Part shown: piece by piece, positions 1 to 10,711 of the stretch
Layout: each line of letters opens with the position of its first letter
Numbering within the stretch: the stretch's first letter is position 1
Assembly (NCBI GenBank): GCA_905116865.2
Contig: CAJHNH020007590.1
Span: 62,001 to 126,000 of the forward strand
Direction of reading: 5' to 3'
DNA: 64,000 nucleotides
Source: Candidula unifasciata
Lineage: Eukaryota; Mollusca; Gastropoda; Stylommatophora; Geomitridae
Position numbers and translations under genes: made by a program
Notes under the pieces: model-generated
What the model saw: the letters and a program-made list of their open reading frames with translations, nothing else
Databases searched by the model: none
Told to the model about the DNA's origin: nothing

Positions 1-307
1 CACTCGATTTCGAGCACCGGCCATAGGCTGCAGCGAGTTGCAGTTGGATTTCAAAGCGAGTCTCCTATCGACTGCTCTAACTCGGCCCCCAAACAGTGTA
101 GATGGCCATTTTATTTGTCATAAATATTCAAAAAAATAAACATCGAAATGCTAAGAAAATGGACTGAAGAGGCGAAGCCAGCCAAGAGAGACCAGACAAG
201 TACTATTTATACGATGCTGGACTGAATTTAAAACATGAAATCGCGAGGATAGTTTTTACATAATAGATGAAAATGGACGAGTCATTTTTAACGTATGCCT
301 ATATGTT

Positions 308-339
<32 letters not shown>

Positions 340-823
340 CATATACAAACTGCCCCTCCTGCTTGCATTTACTGTTTTTGGGGAGTAGGCCGGGGGGGGG
401 GGGCTTTGAGCCTAAAGATTTAGAGGCTCGTGGCTAGCGCTGTCGCCACAGACTGTACAGGTTAGGATTCTTAGTTGTTTCGGCCCCTGACAGAAAACAC
501 ACACAAACAACCTTACGATAGTCCAGCTTTCTTAACCGAACGGCCAGCATGTAATGTATAAGCGACAGAAAAATGTGGTGATGATGATAGTGATCATGAT
601 GTTAATGATGTTAATGATGATGCTGGCGTTATAAAATGTCAAATACATGTTTATTTAATACAGTTCGTGAAGTCATGGGGCACTTTTGACCGGTGTTCTA
701 TCAAAAGTGCACCATGACTTTACGGACACAGGGTGTTTACGTTCTGGAGAACTTTGCGGTGCTATTTTTGTCAGTCTCATTTATTCCTGAATTATACTGA
801 CCAGTGTCACTCTCTCTCTTCAG
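1..823. other. Intron or upstream DNA of the deacetylase gene
   Basis: No coding sequence is seen before the splice acceptor at 821-823. The stretch holds a GT/GC-rich microsatellite near 307-340, a run of 12 G at about 392-403, a GAT/GTTAAT-rich microsatellite near 577-622, and a strong hairpin at 663-727. It is most likely the intron before the first visible exon, because that exon opens in the middle of a protein domain. Confidence 0.6.
663..727. other. Long near-perfect hairpin
   Basis: The arms 663-689 and 701-727 pair over 27 bp with one mismatch and two G-U pairs, around an 11-nt loop at 690-700. The size and shape would suit a microRNA precursor or a very short palindromic transposon. 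No other copy is visible in the window. Confidence 0.55.
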
Positions 824-1044
824 ATCGATGGCCTTAGAAAGAAAGTTCTACAAGAGACAAAAAGTCAGGAACTTTATGATTCTTTAGTTGGCTTCAGGGC
901 TCCCAGTATGAGAACAACCCAAGATGTACAATTTCAAGTTTTGAAAGATAATCAATTTCTGTACGACTCGTCCATTTCTAATATCGAAATATACTCCGCC
1001 AGAAGTCCAGTTTGGCCGTACACTATGGATTTTGGTGTCGTACA
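824..1044 (+). CDS. Chitin deacetylase-like protein, internal exon (first visible)
   Basis: This exon encodes 73 codons plus two bases of a polysaccharide-deacetylase (NodB/CE4-type) domain. It is read in phase 0 from the acceptor TCTTCAG and ends at the donor CA|GTAAGT. It contains GFRAPS, which matches metal-binding/catalytic motif 3 of the family (RxP), then FQVLKDNQFLYDSSI and WPYTMDF. This is the order seen in animal chitin deacetylases, where a new-borne aspartate follows the RxP loop. Known family members are secreted enzymes that remove acetyl groups from chitin in cuticle, gut lining or shell matrix. The TFDD and HxxxH motifs are not here and must lie in exons to the left, so catalytic competence cannot be judged. 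Serine replaces the usual aromatic after RAP, which is a mild oddity. Confidence 0.85.
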
Positions 1045-3893
1045 GTAAGTTATTACATAATACGTATATTTCCTTGGTGTGAAAATACGATATTCAGTGA
1101 TAAGTAGAGAGGAGATTGTTTTGTCATCTGCAATATTTGTCTGCTCGGTCCTTGGCTGTTGTCTAGGGGGTGTAGTCTAATTGATGATATGACTGACCCT
1201 CTTCGATGACATAGATGTTACGAGTCGACACCGTCTCCATGATACATGAGTGTTTATTAACATTTAAGCACTTACACAAAATGTCCAGTCCGTGTCCTAT
1301 TCAACAGCATTTGAGCAACACATCGTTTAGACACCAATACATTGAATCCTGACGCAATGACACTCCGTCTTCACTTCAACATCTCCGCATATAGCACTAC
1401 TACTACCACCAACACTAGTAGTAGTAGGTCACAACTTCATTGCAAGAAGTCACCATTTAATTGCTCCTTTCCTGTGTCAGTAAAAATCCGTCGAAATTAC
1501 TATTCCTGTCCTTTTTGAAAACGTTTGAACAAATAAATAGTCTCTGTAAATATCCAGAAACATGCCCACGCAGTAAATGCATAAGGCATCTGCTAAAGAG
1601 GACATCAACAACATTGACCATCGTCATTGCAGTTTGTCGTCGAAAGAAGCAGCCATTCAGACAAGCTGCCCCTCCCTCCCCCCCCCCCCTTTTCCACACA
1701 CATTCATTGCTTCACTTTTTCTGTCCCAGCAACTCATCAGGAGTTCCCATATTACGTCACTGTGTATCAACCCAACACTGGTGTGTTATAATTTTTTCAT
1801 GTTTGGTCTGAGTATGCAAAAGAAATCTGACCAAATTTGTTAAATACATTACAGTGTATGCTGTAACTTTGAAAGCCATACAGCGATATTTTTTTTTTTT
1901 TTTTTCACTGTAACTATTTTCCAAACTGGGTTTCTGTTTTGAAGCCATCTGTGACTAAAAGAGTTAAGGCAATTTGCCATTCAAAGCGCAAACCGTTTAA
2001 CCGATACACTAATGGCAGAAAGATGGCATACAGTCCATCCAACCCGTATTCCTAAACACTTTCATGATCTATCAAGTGGAAGAGGGGAAGTATAAGTTAC
2101 ACGTAGGAACGGTTAGAACATTTTTGGGAATACGTAACGAACTCGGACTCAGCTACACACTAGCTGACCTTACATTGATGCTTGGTGAATCTGATCTACG
2201 CTAGATGGCAGTCTTTGTCTTCACAAAGCTTTCTGCTTTGTCTGTTAATCGTTGTTGTATGACCAGCGACTTCGTTTTTTTTTTAAGCAGAATTAGTGTT
2301 TGTTGGTGGGTATGTGAAAGGCGTCTACAATTTTAAGTAGGACGTGATTTTTATTTAAGCGGCTAGCGTTGTGTTTCTGGAGCAACAGAGCGTTTTGTGG
2401 CCACAGCAAAATGTTTAAACGTCTGAAACTACGGGGCGTACAATGCACTCGCTCGTCGGACCTAGGCTCAGTGTATGGGGTAGGGGGTTGGGGTTAGGGT
2501 CAGTTGTACATGTTATGGTGTGATTAAAAGTGCTCACATCCTGTAATATAGAGGACGCGTGGTCGGCGGTAAGACCCTCGACACAATACAACCCCGCAAC
2601 AACCTGGCACTTAAGACTTACGAGTCCTAAAGGTTAAGACGCACGAATGAACGGCCAGTCACAATGTCATTGGCCCGACTTTGTTACTCAGCAGAGTGTG
2701 CTGGGGCCGGGTTTATTACATCTAGCAAATATTGTTATTGGGTTACAGTTGACCCATTTTCCGTCCTTTCAGGCGATAGTGTTACGTTGGGCTACAGGGG
2801 AGCATGGCAATCATAGTGGATGACGATAGCAATTGTACTGACTAGCAAGAGCTGCCCTGTATAAGGGTAAGTTCGGGTTAGAATGTGTACGATTTCCTGA
2901 CTGCTACGGATCAGGAAGTTTGGGGTCATTTTTGTAGCCCAGGGGTGATGGAACCTGTGCGCTTATGCCCCCTGCTCTAAGTGCTAAGCTGCTCCCACCA
3001 CAAATCACGTATAGACCTTCTTCTTTATACTTCGCCTATTATTTCAAATATACTGATACGTCTATTTGTCATACAGCACGTTATTATTATTACACACTTA
3101 AACAAGGCTTAGCGCCCCACCCCTTTCCTTGAACTAGACAATTTGTAAGGGGACCAGACTTTCGCCTTCTTTTCCCTTTCGTGTTGGCCTCCTGATTTAT
3201 CTCTGGAAAATTGTATGGAAAAATTATGGCGAAGCCATGCATAAAAGAATATCCCTAGCAAACGATTCATACTAAAAGAGTCACTGCTTTTAAACAAAAC
3301 ACAGCAACGAATATTCATTTTTTATTCTTTGTGTATGTGAATGTGTTATTTTGTCAAGGAATTTAAAAACAATACAGTCTTAGTTTTTTCCGAAACGGAG
3401 TCGAGATCACAAACCTAGCGTTAAATGAGCACATGAGAAGTAAAGGAGGCAGGCAGGATGTTGACCCCCTAAGGACCGACAAATCTTAAACTGAGTACCA
3501 TTTAGCCGATGTGTCAACAGCTTTTACAGATTGTTTACTTATTTGCTGACTTAATTACAGTTATAGAGGTTGTTGTTTGTTTGTTTGTTTGTTTGTCTTA
3601 GCATCCAAAAGCCATGAGTTTGTTAACCCTTAGGCTCGGTATTATGGATATCGCAACCTTTCTGCCTGATTCCATTGTAAATCTTTTAGAAATGTGACTT
3701 TTCTGCCTACTTCCGGCAGTGAACCCGGACCACATGGAGTTCGTCACGCGGTCATCGCGCAATCCGGTTTAGCCAACTACGCTAGAGAGCCGGGCTATAG
3801 TGGTTGTTAAAACCCCTATACTCAAACCACGGCCATCTTGAGGATATAAATATGCAGTCGGACGTGACTCAAACATAATCAATCTATCCGCAG
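1045..3893 (+). other. Intron of the deacetylase gene (2.85 kb)
   Basis: It is bounded by GTAAGT and ...TCTATCCGCAG. It holds a C-run near 1680, a T-run near 1890, a G/T-rich patch near 2475-2505, and one S1 SINE on the minus strand (3575-3795). No convincing exon was found inside; the small open frames around 1460-1840 and 3109-3318 have no recognisable domain. Confidence 0.7.
3575..3795 (-). mobile_element. tRNA-derived SINE, family S1, with target duplication
   Basis: Read on the minus strand, this has a tRNA-like head with an A-box-like TAGCGTAGTTGGCTAAAC and a B-box-like GGTTCACTGCC region, a body ending in a TAGGCTCGGTATTATGG block, and a tail of (AAAC)n, seen on the plus strand as GTTTGTTTG. 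Flanks 3562-3574 and 3796-3808 are a 13-bp duplication with one mismatch (TATAG[A/T]GGTTGTT). Other copies lie at 16061-16286, 45219-45436 and 50083-50304. Confidence 0.8.
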
Positions 3894-4058
3894 ATGCCCG
3901 AACCCACCATGCCCTTCCAGAAATTACTCTGGTCTATGGGAGATGCCTGTAAACAGTTGGCTAGGAGAGGACGGACAAAGCTGTAGTTACGTCGACAGTT
4001 GCAGTGTCGGAGTCAACGGCTTCACGGCGGAGGAGAGTGACTGGTACGATTTATTCAA
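3894..4058 (+). CDS. Chitin deacetylase-like protein, penultimate exon
   Basis: The acceptor is ATCCGCAG and the donor AA|GTAAGT. The exon completes the codon split after 1044 and adds 55 codons, phase 2 to phase 2. The product carries CPNPPCPSRNYSGLWEMP, then GQSCSYVDSC. This is the cysteine-rich insertion followed by LWE-P-W and C-x-(M/V)VD-C that follows the catalytic core in animal chitin deacetylases. The even cysteine pattern suggests disulfides, consistent with a secreted protein. Phase continuity with both neighbouring exons is exact. Confidence 0.85.
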
Positions 4059-4654
4059 GTAAGTAGCGCAACCACTAGGGACTGCTTGGTATTATATGGA
4101 CCAGAGCTGATTTAGGTAGGCTTCAGTGTCCGCCTCTGGCTCTAAAGGTACAGGGTTGTTTCCCAGCAATATCATCATCGCCATCACAAACATCATCAAC
4201 TGTTGAGTCCATGTGTTAATCACAAGGATCGCTAATCATTCCAATTTAGTTTTTAAAGGGGTAGACAATTATAGGGAAGAGAAAAGGTTGGTAAGAAAGA
4301 ACAAACAGTTTATGTTAGCTTTACAAAATCGATCACAATAAACAAACAAAGGACGTTGCTGCGATTAGCCTTCATCAGCACATAAAGAACAACACAGTAC
4401 ACATACACAAATATGCCGTGTCTTGTATTGACTACTTTCTTGATTTCTTTAAAAGAGACCAGAAACTAGAGGCTCAGGCACTTTCGAGCCCTCTCAAAAG
4501 CTTTAAGGTGGGTTGGGGAGGGGGGGGGGTGAACTTCTAAAAAATTTATCAGGGTAAAAGAGAAACCTTCAAACATGTACAGTAATTATCTTTAAAATAT
4601 TTGTTTATACGTTTCGTGGAATTTGTGATGTATTGTAAAGTAAAGGACCCTTTT

Positions 4655-4910
4655 CAACGCCTTTTGGGGGTACTAGGTATATAGGGCTAGACCTATATTT
4701 TATCGACCAAACGGCAATTGGTGGGTGACGTGGTCAGCATTATACCGGCCACATTTACTTCACAGGACTGTACCTGGTACCCACTCAAGGCTAGATCAAC
4801 GTGGGAGCCAAGGTTATTTTTTTTTTAAATCAGGCTCCATAGAACCGAACCCGCGACCTTCCTAGCAGTCGAGCATCTAGTGTTAGACCACTTAGGCTCC
4901 CATTTGTAAT
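4655..4910 (-). mobile_element. tRNA-derived SINE, family S2
   Basis: The minus strand shows a tRNA-like head (B-box-like GGTCGCGGGTTCGGTTC; A-box-like TAAGTGGTCTAACACTAG), an A-run, a body containing CCTTGGCTCCCACG..GACC, and a tail with GGTCTAGCCCTATATACC. Related copies are at 21075-21320, 21415-21860, 30487-30715 and 37645-37800, with fragments at 29995-30112, 35286-35385 and about 41830-41865. Confidence 0.7.
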
Positions 4911-4984
4911 GTATGATACTAATAATCAACCATTCAGCAAAATATTGGTATGCTCTTCAACTAGGATTAGGCCCCTTCAGCTCC

Positions 4985-5290
4985 TCATCGCCTATTTTGT
5001 AGGGAAGTGTCCATGAAGAAAAGACGCTGACGCTGGATAGGACACACGTTGAGAAAACCGGAGAACAATATAACTAGAATGCCTTTGCACTGGAACCCCT
5101 AGGGGAAATAGAAATAAAGGAAGGCCCAAAAAAAAAAAAACATAAAGAAGGGAGCTAAAGAATGAAATTAGAAAGATGGGGTAGACATAGGAAGAGCTGC
5201 ATGTGATAGCAAAAGATAGAACGACTTGGCGTGAGTTGGTTGAGGACCTATGCTCCAATGGGGGCTAGAAAGGCAGAAGGAAAATTACCG
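4985..5290 (+). mobile_element. LINE 3'-end remnant (reverse transcriptase C-terminus)
   Basis: Translation in broken frames gives RWIGHTLRKPENNITRMPL.HWNP, then a remnant of the typical KDR(T)TW..LVEGLCS ending near 5215-5260. This is the C-terminal pattern of a non-LTR retrotransposon ORF2. It has several stops and an A-run, so it is dead. The same family occurs at 16745-17650 (-), 25550-26470 (-) and 40850-41010 (+). Confidence 0.65.
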
Positions 5291-5859
5291 ACACTAGGTT
5301 AGCCGATAGACGCAATTTTTATGCATATTGAGAGCATAACAAAAAACAGAGAGACACAAACTGCACAAACAATGGCATTGAATGGGAGTCTAGCATGAAG
5401 CAGACCAAACAGAAAGTTCAGAGCTTATGAAAGGCTGTCATAGAAAAACCCCACGTCACAAACCGGAAAGAAAAGGCCTATAATCACAAAGATGAACTGG
5501 GTCAGGCAATATCTGCAGCAATGAACCTTGAGGGCGCGCAGTGCTGAAAAAGAAGTTGAAGAATGTACACACGATGTTCTTAGGGTTGATATTCTTCTTA
5601 GGTATCGGAGTGAAAACCTCTGAAAAGACAAACAAGTGTATTGTACAATCGATGAATTGTACAGCATGCTAAAAAAAATAGTAAGCACACTAAAGAAGCA
5701 TTAAAAATGGCTAACAATTAGCATTACATGTTAATTGTATAATCATATTAGAATTAAAACAACAACAACAGCAATATACACACAACATACACACACACGC
5801 ACGTACGCATGCACACACCTTTATTTCTCACGCTAACAATTAACATGTCATATTTGCAG

Positions 5860-6088
5860 GAACAATTTCGAAGAACACTTTTATCCCGCCAAAGCCCCAA
5901 TGCACATCTCCATGCGGACCTCAACGCCCACAGAAAATCAGCAGCTGGAACAAGCGATGGTTAGATGGCTCGAAGATACACTGTCTAGCTACAACAACGT
6001 CTGGCTTGTGACTCATAAAATGGTCATTGACTGGATGCGGGATCCGCTCACCAACTCTCAAATGTTGGCTCAAAAATGGGGATGCTGA
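5860..6088 (+). CDS. Chitin deacetylase-like protein, terminal exon
   Basis: The exon follows TTTGCAG, completes the split codon AA|G, and encodes 75 further codons to TGA at 6086-6088. It begins NNFEEHFYPAKAPMHISM, the family segment in which ordinary enzymes have NRAPFG..(H), and ends VWLVTHKMVIDWMRDPL...WGC. The V(W/Y)xVTxxxxIxWMxxP signature close to the C-terminus and a final W-x-C are typical of animal chitin deacetylases. With the two upstream exons it gives about 203 residues of continuous, stop-free protein in matching phases. The gene therefore looks intact, and only its N-terminal half lies outside the window. Confidence 0.85.
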
Positions 6089-6092
6089 AGTT

Positions 6093-6098
6093 AATAAA
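6093..6098 (+). terminator. Candidate poly(A) signal of the deacetylase gene
   Basis: AATAAA lies 5 nt after the stop codon. It is unusually close, so a later signal may be used instead; no other perfect AATAAA is obvious in the next 150 bp. Confidence 0.35.
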
Positions 6099-7600
6099 TG
6101 TTGACTTCTAAAATATTTTTTCAAGAAGCACATTTATCAAGCTCATCCTATGTCATAATACATTAAAAACTTGCTAGTCTTTATCTCTAGCGGGTCACGC
6201 AAGTCACTCTCATCGCTACTGACCGTGACTCCCAACACCTCTATACCACAATATAAAACTAGCGTCTAGAAAATGGAAATGTGTCAAAACAACTCTGCAA
6301 ATTCAATAATAACAACATCAGGAATGGAAAATCTAAGGAGGAAAAAGTCAATGGCAAGGGTGAAAGAGGTAGACAGCGATACAAGTGGGAAGATTACATC
6401 GAGGGACGAACGAGAAGCAGTAGGTCTATGTGCAAAAGAAAGATATAATCAAATCGAGACGAGATATGTTGGATGTGTGTATGCCTGTGTATGAGTGTAT
6501 GCTTGTGTGCATTGTGGGCACACGCAATTTTTTATTACTAATGTTTATACCTGCCGAGTCAGCTAATTTGCTCATTTACAGGAGACCTATATGGACATTT
6601 GCCATTGCAAAATCCATGTACCAAATCCATTATGTATTTGTTTGATGTTGCATTAAATGCTTTTCAACTACTGTTTATTTGAGTCGGTCACTTTATTAGT
6701 TTTTGACAGAAGATATATGTTTGCAATTTGATATGTTGTGACAGTAATATCACAATTAACTGCTAATGGGAAAAAGCTTTCATAAAGTAACTGAGTTGAT
6801 TTAAAATGAATTCAGTTATTAGAAGACTGTTGTTTGCAAGAATGACAGTGTATACATGGCAACGCAACTAAGGTATTATAACATTTCAATGACACGCACA
6901 AGAGGTCACAAGACAATGATAACTGCTTGGTTCCTACTGGAGAGCTGATAGTGGCGCCAACAAAAACATAAGTCTTTACAAACGACCAGATATGTCACCA
7001 ATGACAATTTGGCAAGATGAAGATACTCAACAGAAACATATTTAGTCAGTCGATGCGATCAAAACAACTTGGATCGCTTGCATTCGTTGCACATATCGGA
7101 CTGTAGTCTCTGCCACATATCACAAGCTGACACAGTCCAGTAATGTCGTGCAGCAGAACGGTGACCCATGACAGCATTATGGGTCCCCAGAGAAACAAAA
7201 AAATATGCTCAAACGAATTAAATGTAAATGGTTGATCATTTAAACTGGTATTAAGTCATACACATAGATTAGATGGCACAGTATGGAGTTATCACAAACT
7301 TCTTATTATAGCAATCATGTGGGTCATTTCTGTTCATATATTTGCTTTATTATAGGCTTGAAGTCTGTGGTCATAAGGATGGAATTTTCTAAACTCACTA
7401 GTGAAAGCGAGTTCAAACAATGCTGCCCCATTAGGCCATGAAACACATTTTGGGGATGTTTTTATCTTGAAAAAATGTTGTCCTGTAAAGTTAGTTACCA
7501 TCACATACTTGAACACTCTGAGAGCAATTTGAACACACTGGAAAATAAATTCAGACTGTCTAAAACTTTTCTTTAAAGAGCATGGAGATTCTCACAGCTA
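6099..7600. other. Unassigned DNA downstream of the deacetylase gene
   Basis: AT-rich sequence with no recognisable protein, RNA gene or repeat. Short open frames (for example 6273-6494) have no domain or codon pattern that I recognise. Confidence 0.5.
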
Positions 7601-7604
7601 CTTT

Positions 7605-8430
7605 AGTACATGTATGTGGAGGTGGAGATGGCGTCTACCTCGACGGCGACGAGTTTTACTGCATACCCCTCATCGCTTCTAAGACTGACCACCAGTTCAC
7701 TGTATTTCTCGAGCTTATCAAGGTGGTTCTCTTCCTTTCGCGATTCGTAACGCAGACTGAGCTCTATCAGGAGGAACTGTTGTTCTGCTGCAGAGTGCAA
7801 AAACATGTCTGGATTCAGGCCAGTCTTTCGGATTGCTTCGGGATATTTCTAAATGCCAGACAGGTCGACCGTCACTTGCCAGTCCCTCGCACAGTCGAGT
7901 ATGGATGGAGCGTAAGCGACTTTGTTAAAAGTACATTTATATATCTGCCCAGCCTTGAGGAAGCTCATGGAAGGGACGTTAGGGCTGGCCCTCTCTTTGG
8001 CACTCATCCTGTCTTTGTCTACAATGTCCACCAACTCGTTCAGGACCTTTTTATGGCGCAATATACATCATCCCCGACCTATGACCTTTCTGCAGGCGGA
8101 AAGTACTTGTTTGAGCGTCTGATTAGCTCTACATAAGAGACATGTCGGGTCGTTGGTGGCACTCCATTTGAAAATGTTAACATCTGAGAATAACATGTAC
8201 GCAGATCGATTGACAAAGCTCACTCACAGCGGAGTCATTCGCCTGATCTCACCACATGTGAGTACTTGTGGCTCGGCATTATCGAGGCCGATCGCTAAGT
8301 CTTGCAGCGACTGCTGGTTTGCTTTCAGGACCCATAACTCGTTTACGGACTTCATGATCTGTAGTGTTACCATACCTCTGAGCGGTAAAATTAAAGTTAG
8401 TCCCCCCCCCCCCCCCACCCTCAATTGCAC
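7605..8430 (-). pseudogene. LINE C-terminal remnant with R2/NeSL-like restriction-like endonuclease
   Basis: Read on the minus strand in pieces from several frames, this gives SVNELWVL..., then SFVNRSAYMLFSDVN, a CCHC-like knuckle TCLLCRANQTLKQVLSAC near 8095-8145, RHKKVLNELVDIV, a DWQVTVDL block, and PDMF...FLLIELSL followed by LDKLEKYSELV near 7680-7770. The order CxxC...H(Q)...C, RH-K-L, PD(x)n(D/E) and K-KY is that of the zinc knuckle plus PD-(D/E)xK endonuclease at the C-terminus of R2/NeSL-type non-LTR elements and related uncharacterised animal proteins. An in-frame TGA splits it, frames shift at least twice, and the knuckle histidine appears as glutamine. It is a dead copy. The reverse transcriptase part was not found next to it. 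Confidence 0.55.
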
Positions 8431-8437
8431 AGTGTTG

Positions 8438-8520
8438 CACGCTACCTCACTTCTGATTTGTCGACCTTTAGCCTAGCTCACTTCTGATTGGTCGACCTTG
8501 AGACGCGCAATTTGGCCCAA
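8438..8520 (+). repeat. Dispersed repeat, second copy near 63235-63320
   Basis: The block CACTTCTGATTxGTCGACCT occurs twice here, with GCACGCTACCTC before it. A diverged copy lies at 63235-63320 (GCACACTAGCTCGCTTCTGATTGG). The class is unknown. Confidence 0.5.
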
Positions 8521-8781
8521 GATTCATCAAGCAGAAGACAGAGAAAGATAACGGGTTTTATGTGCTAGTGCTTCCATCGATACACTACTACGACCCTAAC
8601 GGATCAAGGGTTATGTTATACGTCTTTAAAGAATATATTATCAACACCGAAATATCGAGAAATAACATTTGTACGACTGTAATTAATGTTTTCCTTATCC
8701 ATTAGGTACACGATTATACGGTAGAAACACACAGAAAAGTATTCACTAAACTACAAACATATTTTAATTTATGTTATCCTA

Positions 8782-9006
8782 GGCGAACGACGGTAATTTT
8801 AATTAAATATCAGAATTCGTTACAACCGGTGACCGCGAAAAAAAGGACAGTGTCGCTGTCCTTTAGCGTTGCCAGACACGCTTCTATTTAGGTCAGCCCG
8901 ACACAATTTCTGCCTTTTATTTCCAGAGCGGAATAATCCCCTGCCAGTCTGCAAGGTCAGTAAGAAGTTAACAGAAAAACTGACCTATGTCCGAGCGTCC
9001 ACTTAG
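8782..9006 (+). repeat. Dispersed repeat D1, copy 1
   Basis: This shares CGAACGAC, GTAGCGTTGCCA-like, ATTTAGGTCAGCC, TTTCCAGAG(C/T)GGAATAATCC and GTCCACT blocks in the same order and orientation with 11038-11280. It has no visible terminal repeats or coding potential. Confidence 0.65.
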
Positions 9007-9061
9007 GAGAGCCCTAATAAAGACACGGTAGCGTTGGCTCCTATTGTCGCGGCCGTAGTTT

Positions 9062-9290
9062 CATAGGAAGAGTTGTTGACATGTGTCTTAAGGTTAGTTG
9101 CGTATCCTTTACAGGACGTTGCAGAACCCACCCCAGCAGCCCCTGGCTGTTGTGTGGTTTCTCTAGGCAAATTTACGTCCAGTAGTTTGCCATTGCTACT
9201 GGACTGTCTGCTTACTAATACCACTGCCAAAACCAACGCAGAGCGCATGGCTTGCAGCTGGGATAGAACCCGGCCGTCTACGATTAAAAA
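9062..9290 (-). mobile_element. tRNA-derived SINE, family S3
   Basis: On the minus strand the order is a degenerate tRNA-like head, GTTTTGGCAGTGGTATTAGTAA, GCAATGGCAAACTACTGG, then TCCTGTAAAGGATACGCAAC at the 3' end. It matches the full-length copy at 58576-58789. Confidence 0.7.
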
Positions 9291-9299
9291 GATGAACGG

Positions 9300-10044
9300 G
9301 CGATTGAACAAGCAGCAAAAAAAAAAAAAAAATCATTGCTTCTGGTGCACTAAAGAAAAAGTGTGAATCTGGCTAATATAAATAAACGTGACTATATCTA
9401 GCAATATCTTAACAGAAAAGTGTGACTCTCCCGGCACTAAACAGAAACATAATTTTAGACAATTTGAAATATGTTTTCCAGAATGTTGAAACTGCACTCG
9501 GAATGTTAGTGTTGAATGTTGAATTAAGAACCGTCATCACAGCACTCGAGACACCATAAAAAGCGCTCCGTCCCCATCTTCAGCAGCAAGCGAAGAGTTA
9601 AAATTCCGATGGTACCAGTAACTGTCTGATTGTATATCCGTCTCGCCTTTCCGCTGAGTGATAAGCGTCGGCCAGATCCCCTTGTGGGAAAGTTTATGTG
9701 CATGATGGTAGCCAGTTGCACAGAAGAACTTTCTTTTCCAAGACTGAAACTTGTCAAATAAAATTTGCTTCGTAGCATAATAGGGCAACATCGTTTCGAC
9801 AGGCCTTAACTCATGTGCATGGCAAGTGACATTGCTAGGACTACATATTTCAAGCCAATTATAGAACAATTATGTAAAAAAAAAAAAAAAAAGTAAATGC
9901 TGATTACAGTGAGAAGTTTCTATTAATTTCATATTGTGCCATTTGATCTAAATTTACGTTTTAACGCCAGTTCTGTCGAAGTGCCAATGAAATAAATATA
10001 TGTTAAATATTTTCCACCACCGACATTTCATCGCTGGAGTGTTT
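9300..10044. other. Unassigned DNA
   Basis: It holds A-runs at about 9318-9332 and 9876-9891 and otherwise unique sequence. Short open frames on the minus strand (9524-9869) have no recognised domain. Confidence 0.45.
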
Positions 10045-10711
10045 GTCTAGGGCAGAGGTTCTCGCGAGCGTATGTCAGGGTGCCGCAAGCGTATGTCAGG
10101 GGTGCCGCAAGCGTATGTCAGGGGTGCTGCAAGCATATGTCAGGGGTGCCGCAAGCGTATGTCAGGGGTGCCGCGAGCGTATGTCAGGGGTGCCGCGAGC
10201 GTATGTCAGGGGTGCCGCAAGCGTATGTCAGGGGTGCCGTGAGCGTATGTCAGGGGTGCCGCGAGCGTATGTCAGGGGTGCCGCGAGCGTATGTCAGGGG
10301 TGCAGTAATCAAGAATTTTGTAAAAGCTGCTTGAGATCAGCGAAGACAGCAGTTTAAAACAGAAATACTACGATGGAAGCCAAGAAGAGTTCTGCATGCA
10401 GGTGTTTTCAGAAAAACAATGCTATTGGTAATGCTGTAGTGCATTCTCAACGTACGCTTACATTAACAATAAAGCCAGACACATGAACAACCTTCAAGTG
10501 ATTTCAGGGTACAGTTAACAAAACTTCCCATAAACATAAAGAAAGTAATGCAAAATTCATCCAAAGTTTCATTCATCGCATTAAAGACTACTGAACATTA
10601 AATTTTTTTTTTCCAAGTATTAAAACCTTTTTAAGGGTGGGTGTGCCGCGAAATTCTTGTGCCCAACAAAGGTGCCGCGGCGAAAAATATTACGCTGGTC
10701 CTGGTCTAGGG
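10045..10711. mobile_element. hAT-type element with 8-bp target duplication and internal minisatellite
   Basis: The element 10053-10703 starts CAGAGGTTCTC and ends GCTGGTCCTG (reverse complement CAGGACCAGC). It is flanked on both sides by GTCTAGGG (10045-10052 and 10704-10711). CAG...CTG ends and 8-bp duplications are hAT hallmarks. Both subterminal regions contain the reverse-complementary motif GGTGCCGC / GCGGCACC. The left subterminal part has expanded to eleven copies of a 22-bp unit (10070-10310). No transposase is present, so it is non-autonomous. Confidence 0.8.
10070..10310 (+). repeat. 22-bp minisatellite, 11 copies
   Basis: The unit is GTATGTCAGGGGTGCCGC(G/A)AGC, with copies starting at 10070, 10091 and then every 22 bp to 10289. 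The first interval is 21 bp because one G is missing. Because 22 is not a multiple of 3, open frames across it are artefacts of the repeat. It forms the left subterminal part of the hAT element. Confidence 0.9.

Larger units (their letters stand above)
4059..5859 (+). other. Last intron of the deacetylase gene (1.8 kb)
   Basis: It runs from GTAAGT to TATTTGCAG. It carries a G-run near 4520, an S2 SINE on the minus strand (4655-4910) and a LINE 3'-end remnant on the plus strand (4985-5290), then AT-rich DNA and a CA-rich patch near 5775-5815. There is no sign of an additional exon. Confidence 0.75.

Noticed and set aside
7582..8136. 184-codon plus-strand open frame starting with ATG
   Set aside because: The minus strand of the same DNA has clear LINE endonuclease motifs; the plus frame has no domain and is its shadow.
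10043..10357. Cys/Gly-rich repeated protein frames
   Set aside because: The 22-bp minisatellite is open in all frames; it is part of a hAT element.
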